NCBI GenBank assembly: GCA_963715575.1
Contig: OY970250.1
Location: forward strand, 1,984,001-2,048,000
Direction: 5' to 3'
DNA length: 64,000 bases
Source: AC-32 sp963715575
Lineage (GTDB): Bacteria; Actinomycetota; Thermoleophilia; Gaiellales; Gaiellaceae
Each line of letters starts with the position of its first letter. Position 1 is the stretch's first letter. Shown here in pieces: positions 1 to 8,456 of this stretch. Made by a program: the position numbers and the translations under genes. The notes beneath the pieces were generated by a model. That model worked only from the letters and a program-made list of their open reading frames with translations, was not told the origin of the DNA and ran no database searches.

Positions 1-2
1 TC

Positions 3-680
3 GCGAGGTACTGCTCGAACATCCAGGTCAATCTCGCGAGCTACGACGCGCCCGCGGCCATCTTCGCGCTGCCGCAGGCGCTGATCGACTACGACGCCAA
101 GCCGCTGAACGGCTCCACGAGGTACCGCTACAACAGTGGAGCCACGTACACCCTCACCACCAAGGTCTCGCCGTGCTTCTACCAGCTCGATCTGGTCCGC
201 GGACCGATCATCGTCGACCTCACGACGACGACCCAGTACGGGGATCGCAAGCTGCAGTGGCTGAACGGCGGTCAGGCATGCCCGACCGACACCAGCCCGC
301 CACAGTGCCAGCTGACGTCCACGATCAGCGGTCCGCCGAAGACGATCCAGGTCACCGTCCAGGATCCGCAGTCGGGGCTCCAGTCGGTCGACTACAACGT
401 CAAGAACGGCAGCGTGAGCCCGGACGCGGGCCCGTTCACGACCAACGGAGACGGCTCGATCAGCGGTTCGGCCGACTTCGCCGCCGGCCTGACCACGCCG
501 TTGGTGCTGACCGTGACCAAGACGAACCAGTCCCTCGGCTCACGTGTCGTGTTCACCGTCAACAACGTCGCCGGCCTGAAGACGATCTGCGATCCGGTCG
601 TGCCCGCGGCCGTCCACTTGTCTCCGTTCGCCGCATTTGCAAAGGTCTTGGCTGCGATGACGAAGCTCGTGCTGCTGTGA
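3..680 (+). CDS. C-terminal part of an exported Ig-like-fold protein, 5' end outside the window
   Basis: The frame is open from the left edge and ends at TGA 678-680, giving the last 225 or so residues. The composition is that of a secreted beta-rich protein: many Thr, Ser, Asn and Tyr residues, four or more Cys residues (YCSN, SPCFY, QACPT, PPQCQ) and a segment TIQVTVQDPQSGLQSVDYNV of the kind found in bacterial Ig-like or cadherin-like domains. The very end is short and hydrophobic (AAFAKVLAAMTKLVLL). The family and the N-terminal signal cannot be judged because the start is missing. The stop overlaps the GTG of the next small peptide frame. Confidence 0.6.
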   Translation, partial: ARYCSNIQVNLASYDAPAAIFALPQALIDYDAKPLNGSTRYRYNSGATYTLTTKVSPCFYQLDLVRGPIIVDLTTTTQYGDRKLQWLNGGQACPTDTSPPQCQLTSTISGPPKTIQVTVQDPQSGLQSVDYNVKNGSVSPDAGPFTTNGDGSISGSADFAAGLTTPLVLTVTKTNQSLGSRVVFTVNNVAGLKTICDPVVPAAVHLSPFAAFAKVLAAMTKLVLL

Positions 681-760
681 ACATCGACACCAAGCCTTAC
701 CGCAAGCCTCGCCTCCGCCGACTCGGGCTCCTGCGTCACCTGACGCGCTTCAGCTTCTAG
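677..760 (+). CDS. Possible lasso-type RiPP leader peptide with an almost absent core
   Basis: This 27-residue frame starts at GTG 677, overlapping the previous stop as GTGA, and ends at TAG 758-760. It contains YRKPRLRRLGLLRHLT, which fits the lasso leader consensus Y-x2-P-x-L-x3-G-x5-T exactly (Tyr8, Pro11, Leu13, Gly17, Thr23). That consensus is bound by the PqqD-like B1 protein, and such a protein is encoded 37 bases downstream. In lasso precursors the Thr is the penultimate leader residue, which would leave only FSF as core, too short to be threaded. No good ribosome binding site is visible. It may be a relic, a frameshifted precursor, or a peptide with another use. Confidence 0.5.
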   Translation: MNIDTKPYRKPRLRRLGLLRHLTRFSF

Positions 761-797
761 CGGCAGCGGACAGGGCAGGAGCGGGGGGTCGCTCGCG

Positions 798-1088
798 TTG
801 ACCGAATCGATCAACCTCCAGAGCCGACCGGCTCGAGTCCAGCGAATGCTGGCGCACAAGGGCGACGTGGAGCTCGTGCTGCTCGACCCCGAGGACGGGA
901 GCTACTACACGCTGGACGAGGTCGGGGCGCGGATCTGGGAGCTCGCCGACGGCACGCGCACCGCCGGGCAGATCGCGGCGACGCTCGACGAGGAGTTCGA
1001 CGCGCCGCTCGAGACGATCCAGGCCGATCTGCTCGAGCTGCTCGCGGAGCTCACGGCGAGCGGGCTCGTAACGGAAGCGCGTGCCTGA
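798..1088 (+). CDS. PqqD-family RiPP recognition protein (lasso B1-like)
   Basis: This 96-residue protein contains the PqqD signature: LVLLDPEDGSYYTLDEVGARIWELADG followed by a helical segment ending LAELTASGLV. PqqD and B1 proteins have a winged-helix fold that binds the leader of a ribosomal peptide and presents it to the partner enzyme. The chosen start is TTG 798, the only start codon after an in-frame stop at 741-743, with a G-rich stretch (783-788) upstream. ATG 846 would cut into the conserved N-terminal strand. The gene overlaps the B2-type protease gene by 8 bases, so the two are probably co-translated. Confidence 0.85.
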   Translation: MTESINLQSRPARVQRMLAHKGDVELVLLDPEDGSYYTLDEVGARIWELADGTRTAGQIAATLDEEFDAPLETIQADLLELLAELTASGLVTEARA

Positions 1089-1491
1089 GCCGGACTCCCG
1101 CCGCGCCGGCGTGTGGCTGGTGCTCCGGGCGGCCGTGGCCGAGGTCGTCACGCCGCTGTTGATGCGGCTGCCGGCGCGGCGGATCGCGTCACTCCTCGCG
1201 CCGCTCGGGCCTCCTGCGCCCGAGGAGCGTGCGGAGAAGGTCCTCGACGCGGTCGAGCGGGCGTTCCGGTTCCACCCGGTGGAGCGCACGTGCCTGACGC
1301 GTGGGTTGCCGCTCTGCTACCTGCTGCGCCGTTCGGGGTTCGACGTGGCGCTCGCGTTCGGCGTCGGCCCGGACGCCGGCGACTGGGCGGGGCATTGCTG
1401 GCTCGTGCGCGACGGCCGGCCCTACCTCGAGCGGGTCGATCCGGCTCCGCACTTTGCGGAGCTGCTCACGATCCCGCCCGCCGCGGGGTGA
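1081..1491 (+). CDS. Lasso peptide biosynthesis B2 protein (transglutaminase-like leader peptidase)
   Basis: This 136-residue protein belongs to the transglutaminase-like B2 family. The catalytic Cys lies in ERTCLTRGLPLCYLLRR and the His in WAGHCWLVRDGRPYLE, the usual order for the cysteine-peptidase triad. In lasso pathways B2 cuts the leader from the precursor when B1 delivers it. It starts at GTG 1081 inside the pqqD-like gene, and its TGA overlaps the GTG of the kinase-like gene. No asparagine-synthetase-like cyclase is seen next to it, so the product may not be a classical lasso peptide. Confidence 0.85.
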   Translation: MPEPDSRRAGVWLVLRAAVAEVVTPLLMRLPARRIASLLAPLGPPAPEERAEKVLDAVERAFRFHPVERTCLTRGLPLCYLLRRSGFDVALAFGVGPDAGDWAGHCWLVRDGRPYLERVDPAPHFAELLTIPPAAG

Positions 1492-2465
1492 CCGCCGGCA
1501 AAGGCCTAGTGCTCGACGTGCACGGAGTTGCCGTCGAGGTGCGCTGCGACCACCCGGTGCTGGCCGAGCTCGTCGCACGCCGCCTTGCCTTCTTTCCCGA
1601 GACAGCCGGCGCGGATGATGCGGTCCGGCTCGAGCTCCGCGCGACCGCGGCGCATCTCGTCGAGCCGCCCGAGGGCCCGGTGCGGCCGGTGTACGAACCG
1701 GAGACGGGCGAGGTGCTCTATGCCGAGGAGGACGACGCGCTCTACGTCGACTACGGACGCGTGCGGGCACTCGTTCGCGGGGCGGCCGGATCGGCTCTCG
1801 TCTCGGTGCTCGAGCCCGTCGAAGAGGTGGCCTGGGCAGCCACGCGGCCGCTCGTGACGCTGCCGTTGCTGGAGCTCCTCAAGCGCCGCGGCGTCTTCGG
1901 CGTCCACGCGGCAGGCGTTGCCCTCGACGGGCACGGAATCGCGCTCGCCGGAAGCTCGGGCTCCGGCAAGACGACGCTCGCGCTCGCGTTGGCATTGGCG
2001 GGGTTCGACCTGCTCGGCGACGACATGCTCTTCCTGCGCGCCGAGAACGGCGAGCCGGTGCTGCTCGCCTTCCCGGACGAGCTCGACGTGTCGGAGACGA
2101 CGGTCTCCTTCTTCCCGGAGCTGGAGGCGAGGCTCCGCCAGGACGCGCTCGCGGGCGCCGCCAAGCGCCAGCTCGACCCCACCGCGCTGGAGGCTGCCGT
2201 CGTCGCAGGGGCGCGCCCGGCGCTTGTGCTCTTCCCCCAGATCGCCCCGTCGGGAGGCTCGAGCACCGTCGAGCCCCTGTCGTCCGGCGAGGCGTTGCTC
2301 GAGCTGGCGCCCAACGTCCTGCTGACCGAGTCGTCCTCAAGCCAGCGCCACCTCGACGCGCTCGGCTCGCTCGTGCGCGCGGGCCGCTGTTTCCGGCTCA
2401 ACACCGGCCGCGACTTCGACCAGGTGGCGGCGATCGTGCGCGAGCTGCTCGAAAGCGCCACCTAG
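1488..2465 (+). CDS. HPr kinase/phosphorylase-like ATP-binding protein of the RiPP locus
   Basis: This 325-residue protein has a P-loop, GSSGSGKTT, at about residues 155-163, preceded by GVFGVHAAGVALDGHGIALAG and followed by LLGDDMLFL, the arrangement of the HPr-kinase-like domain. In some lasso clusters such kinases phosphorylate the precursor peptide. True HPrK of Firmicutes has a different N-terminal domain, and the N-terminal 130 residues here are not recognised. I chose GTG 1488 (overlapping the B2 stop as GTGA) because longer versions read through the B2 gene in another frame. The substrate is inferred only from the neighbours. Confidence 0.75.
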   Translation: MTAGKGLVLDVHGVAVEVRCDHPVLAELVARRLAFFPETAGADDAVRLELRATAAHLVEPPEGPVRPVYEPETGEVLYAEEDDALYVDYGRVRALVRGAAGSALVSVLEPVEEVAWAATRPLVTLPLLELLKRRGVFGVHAAGVALDGHGIALAGSSGSGKTTLALALALAGFDLLGDDMLFLRAENGEPVLLAFPDELDVSETTVSFFPELEARLRQDALAGAAKRQLDPTALEAAVVAGARPALVLFPQIAPSGGSSTVEPLSSGEALLELAPNVLLTESSSSQRHLDALGSLVRAGRCFRLNTGRDFDQVAAIVRELLESAT

Positions 2466-2531
2466 CCGATCGGCGAGGGTTGGCGGCGTGATCTTGACGC
2501 TCTCGAAGACATTCGCCATCGTGGAGTGACG

Positions 2532-3170
2532 ATGACAAGGGGCCTGATCGCGTTGCTCCTCGCCACGGGTGTCGGAGCAGTGGCCGTGTCGGCCGCGGCC
2601 GCGCCGGCGGTCTCGCTGAAGGTCGCGCCGAAGGCGATCGTGTACGGGCAGGAGATCCTGCTCAACGGCAAGATCCCCGTGGCGCGAGGCGGCCAGAAGG
2701 TGATTGTCCGGGCGCACACCTGCCGCTTCACCAAGGCCGTCCCGGTGCGGACACTGAAGACGGGGAAGAACGGATCGTTCTCGTTCCGAATCGGTCCGAC
2801 GCTCCGCACCGTCTATTCGGTGGCGTGGGGGAAGCGCCTCAGCCGGCGGGTCACCGTCGGCGTGGCGCCGCAGGTGAACCTGCGCAAGGCCGGCGTCGGC
2901 GCGTACGGGATCAGCGTCGCGGCTGGAGGCGGCTCGAGCTTCGAGGGGATGCAAGCGCTACTCCAGCGCGCCGTCGGGCACAAATGGCGCACGGTCGCGG
3001 CCGTGACGCTGAAGCTCACCTCGTCGCCGACAGCGCTGACCGCCGTCTCGAGCGGTACCGCCAGGCTGCAGGCGCCGCTGCCAAGGCACTCCGCCTTGCG
3101 CGCGGTCTTCCCTCTGGCCGAAGCGAAGCCCTGCTACCGGGCCGGGATCAGCAGCACCCTGAAGACGTAG
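2532..3170 (+). CDS. Secreted beta-rich protein of unknown function
   Basis: This 212-residue protein has a clear signal peptide (TRGLIALLLATGVGAVAVSAAAAPA). The mature part looks like one or two Ig-like or FnIII-like domains, with phrases such as SLKVAPKAIVYGQEILLNGKI, TLKTGKNGSFSFRIGP and YSVAWGKRLSRRVTV. ATG 2532 is preferred over GTG 2526 because GGAG lies 5-8 bases before it. It follows the RiPP locus by 66 bases on the same strand and may or may not belong to it. No catalytic motif is visible. Confidence 0.7.
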   Translation: MTRGLIALLLATGVGAVAVSAAAAPAVSLKVAPKAIVYGQEILLNGKIPVARGGQKVIVRAHTCRFTKAVPVRTLKTGKNGSFSFRIGPTLRTVYSVAWGKRLSRRVTVGVAPQVNLRKAGVGAYGISVAAGGGSSFEGMQALLQRAVGHKWRTVAAVTLKLTSSPTALTAVSSGTARLQAPLPRHSALRAVFPLAEAKPCYRAGISSTLKT

Positions 3171-3196
3171 CGCGCTCGGGCTGAGAAAGTCTCGCC

Positions 3197-4960
3197 GTGT
3201 CCGTCCTCGGCGTGGACGTGGGTGGGACCTTCACCGACGCGGTGCTGCTGGCCGACGGTGAGCTTCGGACGGCCAAGGTGCCGACCGCGCGACTGCAGGA
3301 GGAGTCGGTGCTGGCCGCCGCGGCGGCGGTCGGCGCGGAGCAGGTCGAACGCTTCACGCATGGCACGACGGTTGCCACGAACGCCCTGCTAGAGCGGAAG
3401 GGCGCGCGGACGGCCTTCGTCGCGACCGCCGGCTTCGAGCACCTGCTCCACCTCCGGCGGCAGAACCGGGCGCACCTCTACCGGCTCTGCGCGGCGCACC
3501 CGGAGCCGCTCGTGCCGCTCGAGCGCTGCCACGGCGTCCGCGAGCGGATCGGTCCCGACGGCGTGCTCGAGCCGCTCGAGCTGGGCTCGCTACCGGATCT
3601 TCGTGACGTGGAGGCGGTCGCGGTCTGCCTGCTCTTCTCGTTCCGCGACGCCTCGCACGAGCGATCGGTGGCGGAGGAGCTGCGCCGGCGGCTGCCCGGC
3701 GCCCGCGTGGTCGCCTCGCACGAGCTCTCACCCGAGCTGCGCGAGTTCGAGCGCGCCTCGACGACTGCGATCGACGCCTATCTCGGGCCGGTGGTCGCGC
3801 GCTACCTCGAAGCGCTCGGCGGCGCGGCGGCCGGCGCAGCACTGCCGGAGCCGCTGGTGATGCGCTCCTCCGGCGGGCTCGCCACGCTGGCCGAAGCAGC
3901 AGCGCATCCCGCGGTCGCGCTCGTCTCGGGCCCGGCCGCGGGCGTCGTCGGCGCCGTGCGGGTCGCCGGTGTCGAGGACGCGATCACGCTCGACATGGGC
4001 GGGACGTCGACCGACGTCTGCCTGATCCGGGGAGGCGAGGCGGGCCGCAGCTCGGAGCGCGAGGTCGGTGGGCTGCCGCTGCGACTGCCGATGGTCGACC
4101 TGCAGACCGTGGGCGCGGGCGGCGGCTCGATCGTCTGGCGGGACCGGGGCGGAGCGTTGCGCGTCGGGCCCGAGAGCGCCGGCGCCGACCCGGGCCCCGC
4201 CTGCTACGGACGAGGCGGGACGCGGCCGACGATGACCGACGCGAACCTGCTGCTCGGACGGCTCCCGGCGCGGCTGGCGGGCGGGCTCGAGCTCGACCCT
4301 GAGGCGGCGGAGCGCGCCTTCGAGGGGATCGACCCAGCCGAGGCGATCGAGGTCGTCAACGCCGAGATGCTGCGGGCGCTGCGGCTCGTCTCGGTCGAGC
4401 GCGGCCACGACCCGCGGGAGCTCGCGCTCGTCGCGTTCGGCGGCGCAGGCCCGCTCCACGCCTGCGCGCTGGCAGAAGAGCTCGGGATCGAGACGGTGCT
4501 CGTGCCGGAGGCGGCGGGCGTCCTGTCGGCGCTCGGCCTTGCCGTCGCCGACGAGCGGCGCGACTCCGTGCGCTCGTACGTCTGCCCGCTGGCGGAGGCG
4601 GGCGAGCTCCCGCACGCGGGCGAGGCGGAGCTACGCTACCGCGGCCAGTCGTTCGAGCTGGCAGTGGCGCTGCAGCCCGGGCTCGCCGAGGCGTTCCACC
4701 GCGCGCACGAGGCGCGCTACGGCTACGCCGACCGCGAGCGGGAGATCGAGCTCGTCGCCGTCCGCACCGCCGAACTGCGCCCCGGGCCCTCGCTCGAGCT
4801 CCCACCGGCCGAGCCGTTCAAGTCCACGGGCCCGGGCGTCCTCGAGCTCGAGGGCGCCACGTGCTGGCTTCCCCCGGGGTGGGTGGGGCTTAGGGATGGA
4901 ACCAGTAGCACGCTGCGGCTCACGAGACTTTCACGCAACCGTGCCGATTCTGTGAAATGA
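3197..4960 (+). CDS. hyuA: Hydantoinase/oxoprolinase family protein, A subunit
   Basis: This 587-residue protein starts with LGVDVGGTFTDAVLL, the ATP-binding ASKHA motif of the HyuA/5-oxoprolinase family, followed by FTHGTTVATNALLERKGA, SGPAAGVVGAV and TLDMGGTSTDVCLI, all family hallmarks. The A subunit binds ATP and drives hydrolysis of N-methylhydantoin, 5-oxoproline or related cyclic amides together with the B subunit. It is about 100 residues shorter than many family members, mostly at the C-terminus. Its TGA overlaps the ATG of the B subunit. The substrate cannot be read from sequence, since acetone carboxylase subunits belong to the same superfamily. Confidence 0.88.
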   Translation: MSVLGVDVGGTFTDAVLLADGELRTAKVPTARLQEESVLAAAAAVGAEQVERFTHGTTVATNALLERKGARTAFVATAGFEHLLHLRRQNRAHLYRLCAAHPEPLVPLERCHGVRERIGPDGVLEPLELGSLPDLRDVEAVAVCLLFSFRDASHERSVAEELRRRLPGARVVASHELSPELREFERASTTAIDAYLGPVVARYLEALGGAAAGAALPEPLVMRSSGGLATLAEAAAHPAVALVSGPAAGVVGAVRVAGVEDAITLDMGGTSTDVCLIRGGEAGRSSEREVGGLPLRLPMVDLQTVGAGGGSIVWRDRGGALRVGPESAGADPGPACYGRGGTRPTMTDANLLLGRLPARLAGGLELDPEAAERAFEGIDPAEAIEVVNAEMLRALRLVSVERGHDPRELALVAFGGAGPLHACALAEELGIETVLVPEAAGVLSALGLAVADERRDSVRSYVCPLAEAGELPHAGEAELRYRGQSFELAVALQPGLAEAFHRAHEARYGYADREREIELVAVRTAELRPGPSLELPPAEPFKSTGPGVLELEGATCWLPPGWVGLRDGTSSTLRLTRLSRNRADSVK

Positions 4961-6444
4961 GGATCGAGCTGCAGGTGATCGGCGCTTCGCTCCGCTCGAT
5001 CGCGGACGAGATGGGCGCGGTGCTCGTGCGCTCCGCCTTCTCGGCGAACATCAAGGAGCGACGCGACTGCTCGACCGCCCTCTTCGACGCGCGCGGGCGG
5101 ATGGTCGCCCAGGCAGAACACATCCCCGTCCACCTCGGCGCGCTTCCCGACGCCGTCGGCGCCGTGCGCGCGTGCGACCCCGCGCCGGGCGAGGCCTGGA
5201 TCCTGAACGACCCCTTCGCGGGCGGGACACACCTGCCCGACATCACCCTCGTCACGCGCACGCGCGCGGGCTTCGCCGTCACCCGCGCCCACCACTCCGA
5301 CGTCGGCGCGGCCGAGCCCGGCAGCCTGCCCGCCGACTCGCGCTCGCTCGAGGAGGAAGGGGTCGTGATCCCGCCGACGCGCCTCGACGAGGACATCCTC
5401 GACGAGCTCGTCTCGCAGATGCGCAACCCCGACGAGCGCCGCGGCGACCTGCGCGCCCAGCTGGCGGCGCACGGTCTCGCGGAGCGGCGAGTCGAGGAGC
5501 TCTGCGCGCGGCGCGGCCAGGAGACCGTCGAGGCGGCGATGGACGAGCTGCACGACTACTCCGAGCGGCTCGTCCGAACGGCGATCCTAGAGCTACCGGA
5601 CGGCCGCTTCGAGGCCGCCGACTCGCTCGAGCCCGCGGACGGCGCCGAGCTGGAGATCCGCGCCGCGGTCACGATCGACGGCGACGAGCTCGAGATCGAC
5701 TTCGCCGGCACCGCCGCCCAGCACGACGGGAACCTGAATTGCCCGTTCGCCGTCACCCGCTCGGCCTGCTACTTCGTCGTCCGCTGCCTGACCGACCCCG
5801 ACGTGCCGGCCTCGGGCGGCGCGTTCGTGCCGGTGCGGGTGCGCGCGCCGGAGAGCTCGCTCGTGAACGCCAGCGCCCCGGCCGCGGTCGCCGCGGGGAA
5901 CGTCGAGACCTCCAGCAGGATCGTGGACGTCGTCTTCGCCGCCTTCGGCCACGCTGTGCCCGTGCCAGCGCAGGGCCAGGGGACGATGAACAACCTCACG
6001 CTCGGCAACGACCGTTTCACGTACTACGAGACCGTGGGCGGCGGCCAGGGCGCGTGTCCTGACGCCGACGGCCCGTCGGGGGTGCACGTGGCGATGTCGA
6101 ACACGCTCTCGACGCCGACCGAGGCGCTCGAGCTCGCCTATCCGGTCCAGGTGGAGCGGCACGAGCTGCGGCTCGGCTCAGGCGGCGCGGGCGAGCATCG
6201 CGGCGGCGACGGCGTCATCCGCGAGCTGCGCGTGCTCGAGGACTGCCGGCTCTCGCTGGTCGGCGAGCGGCGGGCTCGGGCGCCGCAGGGTGCCGGCGGC
6301 GGCGAGCCCGGGCTGCCCGGGCGCAACCTGCTGAACGGCGAGGAGCTGCCGGCGAAAGTCACGCGCGGGTTGCGCCCGGGTGACCTGGTGCACGTCGAGA
6401 CGCCGGGCGGTGGCGGCTGCGGACCTGTCCGAAAGGACCAATAG
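4957..6444 (+). CDS. hyuB: Hydantoinase B/oxoprolinase family protein, B subunit
   Basis: This 495-residue protein has the HyuB signature: SIADEMGAVLVRSAFSANIKERRDCSTALFD near the start, then PGEAWILNDPFAGGTHLPDITLV, a histidine-containing RAHHSDVGA segment, GNVETSSRIVDVVF and GSGGAGEHRGGDGVIRELRVLE towards the end. It forms the catalytic partner of HyuA and is translationally coupled to it through ATGA at 4957-4960. With no permease or racemase gene next to the pair, the physiological substrate stays open. Confidence 0.9.
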   Translation: MRIELQVIGASLRSIADEMGAVLVRSAFSANIKERRDCSTALFDARGRMVAQAEHIPVHLGALPDAVGAVRACDPAPGEAWILNDPFAGGTHLPDITLVTRTRAGFAVTRAHHSDVGAAEPGSLPADSRSLEEEGVVIPPTRLDEDILDELVSQMRNPDERRGDLRAQLAAHGLAERRVEELCARRGQETVEAAMDELHDYSERLVRTAILELPDGRFEAADSLEPADGAELEIRAAVTIDGDELEIDFAGTAAQHDGNLNCPFAVTRSACYFVVRCLTDPDVPASGGAFVPVRVRAPESSLVNASAPAAVAAGNVETSSRIVDVVFAAFGHAVPVPAQGQGTMNNLTLGNDRFTYYETVGGGQGACPDADGPSGVHVAMSNTLSTPTEALELAYPVQVERHELRLGSGGAGEHRGGDGVIRELRVLEDCRLSLVGERRARAPQGAGGGEPGLPGRNLLNGEELPAKVTRGLRPGDLVHVETPGGGGCGPVRKDQ

Positions 6445-6584
6445 CCGGCCGTCGCGCAGTCCGGTAGGACCCTCCAGACGATGTTGCACTTTCGACACGG
6501 CTCCGTTTCACACGTGTGCGCCGGACACGCCTACCGTCGATCGAGGTCGATGGGAGGCACCCCGCCTCCGGAAGGGAGTCCGAA

Positions 6585-7628
6585 ATGCACCGTCGTCTTG
6601 CGTGCGTGGCGCTCGTCGGAGCTACGCTGGTCTGCACCACGCTCGCCCTCGCTCGGAACGCTTCGGCGGTTCCGCCGTGCATCCCGGGCCAGATCGTGAA
6701 GACCGCCGATCCGGTGCTGAGCGCACCGAGCCCGACCTACCCCGGCAACACGATCACGTCGAGCGGTGGGTCCTGGAGCTCGTGCGGCGTGTCACTCACC
6801 GGCTTCTACAAGGAGTGGTTGCGCGACGGCGCAGTCGTCAGCGGTCCGACGTGGGTGGCCGGCTCGCCGGGCCCGTTCACGTACGTGGGGCAGGCCGCGG
6901 ACGTCGGCCACCGGTTGACCTCGGCGCTCCGCCCCTGCAACGACGAAGGCTGTTACGGCTCGTACGCTGCGAGCACGAACGCGGTCGTGCCGGCGTCGGC
7001 GCCACCACCGCCTCCGCCTCCACCGCCGCCTCCTCCACCACCTCCGCCGGGCCCGCCGCCGCCGATGCAGCTGTACTTCGACGAGGGCTTCGACTACTCG
7101 GTGACCGACGATTCCGGAAACCTGGTCGTCCAGCAGTCGCTGGACAACCTGCCCGACGGCTCCTACGAGATCTCGCCCTACGGAGGAACCGCCGGCGTCT
7201 ACTCGGAGAGCACTGCGCAGCCGCTATTGGGCAGCATCACGGGCGCGACCAGCTCGTTCTCGTTCGGCCTGGCCGCGAGGCGGTGTTACACGGTCGACAA
7301 GCACAAGACGGCGCACGATTCCATCACGCGAGTGGTGGTTTGGAAGTTCCACCACAAGGTGCACTGGTGTGCAACGTACCCGGCTATCGACGAGCGCTCG
7401 CTGACGGTCGACTCGTTCTTTTCGGACGTCGATGGGCTCTTCCAGGTGAACTGGGACGATCACGGCACCGGCTGGTGGTACACGTGGAGAGGCAGCCTTA
7501 CGGGCGGGCACTACTCCCGCCGGCAAGGCAGGATCGACAATTGCATCCTCAAGTGGGGCTGCCTCGGGAGCCATTACCCGCAAATCGAGGTCTGGGTGAA
7601 CGGAAACGGCGCCTGGGCTGCCAAGTGA
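6585..7628 (+). CDS. Secreted protein with a proline-run linker
   Basis: This 347-residue protein has a signal peptide (RRLACVALVGATLVCTTLALARNASA), an N-terminal domain of about 110 residues with paired Cys, a linker of about 20 Pro residues (nucleotides 7003-7062) and a C-terminal domain rich in Trp, Tyr and His (WWYTWRGSLTGGHYSRR, WKFHHKVHWCATYP). GGAAGGGAG upstream supports ATG 6585 over in-frame codons further up. The proline run suggests a wall-spanning spacer. Neither domain is recognised. Confidence 0.75.
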   Translation: MHRRLACVALVGATLVCTTLALARNASAVPPCIPGQIVKTADPVLSAPSPTYPGNTITSSGGSWSSCGVSLTGFYKEWLRDGAVVSGPTWVAGSPGPFTYVGQAADVGHRLTSALRPCNDEGCYGSYAASTNAVVPASAPPPPPPPPPPPPPPPPGPPPPMQLYFDEGFDYSVTDDSGNLVVQQSLDNLPDGSYEISPYGGTAGVYSESTAQPLLGSITGATSSFSFGLAARRCYTVDKHKTAHDSITRVVVWKFHHKVHWCATYPAIDERSLTVDSFFSDVDGLFQVNWDDHGTGWWYTWRGSLTGGHYSRRQGRIDNCILKWGCLGSHYPQIEVWVNGNGAWAAK

Positions 7629-7647
7629 CGGGAAGGTGAGAGCAGGC

Positions 7648-7809
7648 GTGATTCAAAGGGTCCTCGTCGTAGTTGTCGGGTTTGTTGTCGTGCTGGTGGT
7701 CCTGGGGGCGCTCGGAGCAGAAGTCGGGTCCACGGGCCTGCTGGTGCTGGTGTGCGCGGCGGTGCTGGCGATCGCTCTGCTGAGTCTGAGAAACCGCTCG
7801 AGCCGATAG
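7648..7809 (+). CDS. Small two-helix membrane protein
   Basis: The GTG 7648 frame encodes 53 residues: a hydrophobic helix VLVVVVGFVVVLVVLGALGA, a short turn EVGSTG, and a second helix LLVLVCAAVLAIALLSL followed by a basic tail RNRSSR. GGAAGG lies 12 bases upstream. It sits between two genes on the same strand and could be expressed with them. Function unknown. Confidence 0.5.
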   Translation: MIQRVLVVVVGFVVVLVVLGALGAEVGSTGLLVLVCAAVLAIALLSLRNRSSR

Positions 7810-7914
7810 AGGGTCACGCAGAAATCGGAGGCGGGTGCGGATGACGTGCCCGCCTTCGCCCTCTTGTTCCGCGAAAGGCTGGGCCGCTGCAGCATCGCGT
7901 ACACTCCAGCGATC

Positions 7915-8151
7915 GTGTGGGAGCTGATCTTCATGATGGTGATCCTGAAGATCCCGATCGCGTACCTGTGCTTTGTCGTCTACTGGGCGGTCAAGGCCGA
8001 GCCGAAGCCTCCCGAGCCGGTGCGCGCTGCCTCGCAGGCAGACGGGCCCGACCCGAAGGCCCCGTGGTCCCCGCACAACCGCAAGCCGCGGCCGCGCCGT
8101 GGGCCTGAGCGCGGCCCGGCGCGCGCTCGTCGCGCGGCGGTGACTCGGTGA
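7915..8151 (+). CDS. Small single-helix membrane protein with a basic proline-rich tail
   Basis: From GTG 7915 the protein is 78 residues long. It begins with the hydrophobic segment VWELIFMMVILKIPIAYLCFVVYWAV, then KAEPKPPEP and a C-terminus full of Arg and Pro. A longer frame from GTG 7846 adds 23 residues without membrane character. Helix-first small proteins like this are common in actinobacteria. Its stop overlaps the next start as GTGA at 8148-8151, so both membrane proteins are probably made together. Confidence 0.6.
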   Translation: MWELIFMMVILKIPIAYLCFVVYWAVKAEPKPPEPVRAASQADGPDPKAPWSPHNRKPRPRRGPERGPARARRAAVTR

Positions 8152-8408
8152 GCGCCAACCCGGTGAGCGAGTCGCGGCCTGCGGAGACGGTCGCCGGCCT
8201 CCTCGCGTCGCTGTCGATCTTCGCCAGCCTCGTCGGCGTCGCGTACCGCCCGGCGAGGTTGATCCCCGCAGCGCTCCTGCTCGCGCTCCTGGCGGTCGCG
8301 ATGGGCGGCCGCCACTACCGGCTCGGCGCCATCGCGGCGAGCGTCGGGGCGCTGTGCTTCGTCGTCGGCATGGCTGTCGCGGTCATCACCAGCAACCCGA
8401 TCTACTAG
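8148..8408 (+). CDS. Small integral membrane protein
   Basis: This 86-residue protein has three likely membrane spans (VAGLLASLSIFASLVGVAY, LIPAALLLALLAVAMGG, LGAIAASVGALCFVVGMAVAVI) and a polar N-terminus. It is coupled to the preceding gene by GTGA. No family is recognised. It lies 48 bases upstream of the 2-oxoglutarate dehydrogenase gene and may share a promoter with it. Confidence 0.6.
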   Translation: MSANPVSESRPAETVAGLLASLSIFASLVGVAYRPARLIPAALLLALLAVAMGGRHYRLGAIAASVGALCFVVGMAVAVITSNPIY

Positions 8409-8456
8409 TTCGAGCACGCCACCCCGGGAGGGATCCCGGCTGGTACAACAAAGACG

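Noticed and set aside
6481..6584. Possible promoter with TTGCAC and later A+T-poor -10 before the secreted protein at 6585
   Set aside because: No convincing -10 element at the right distance; the match is too weak in this G+C-rich context.
7549..8076. Minus-strand frames opposite the small membrane protein genes
   Set aside because: Low-complexity His/Arg/Asp translations typical of antisense to hydrophobic genes; the plus-strand frames have ribosome binding sites and clean helices.
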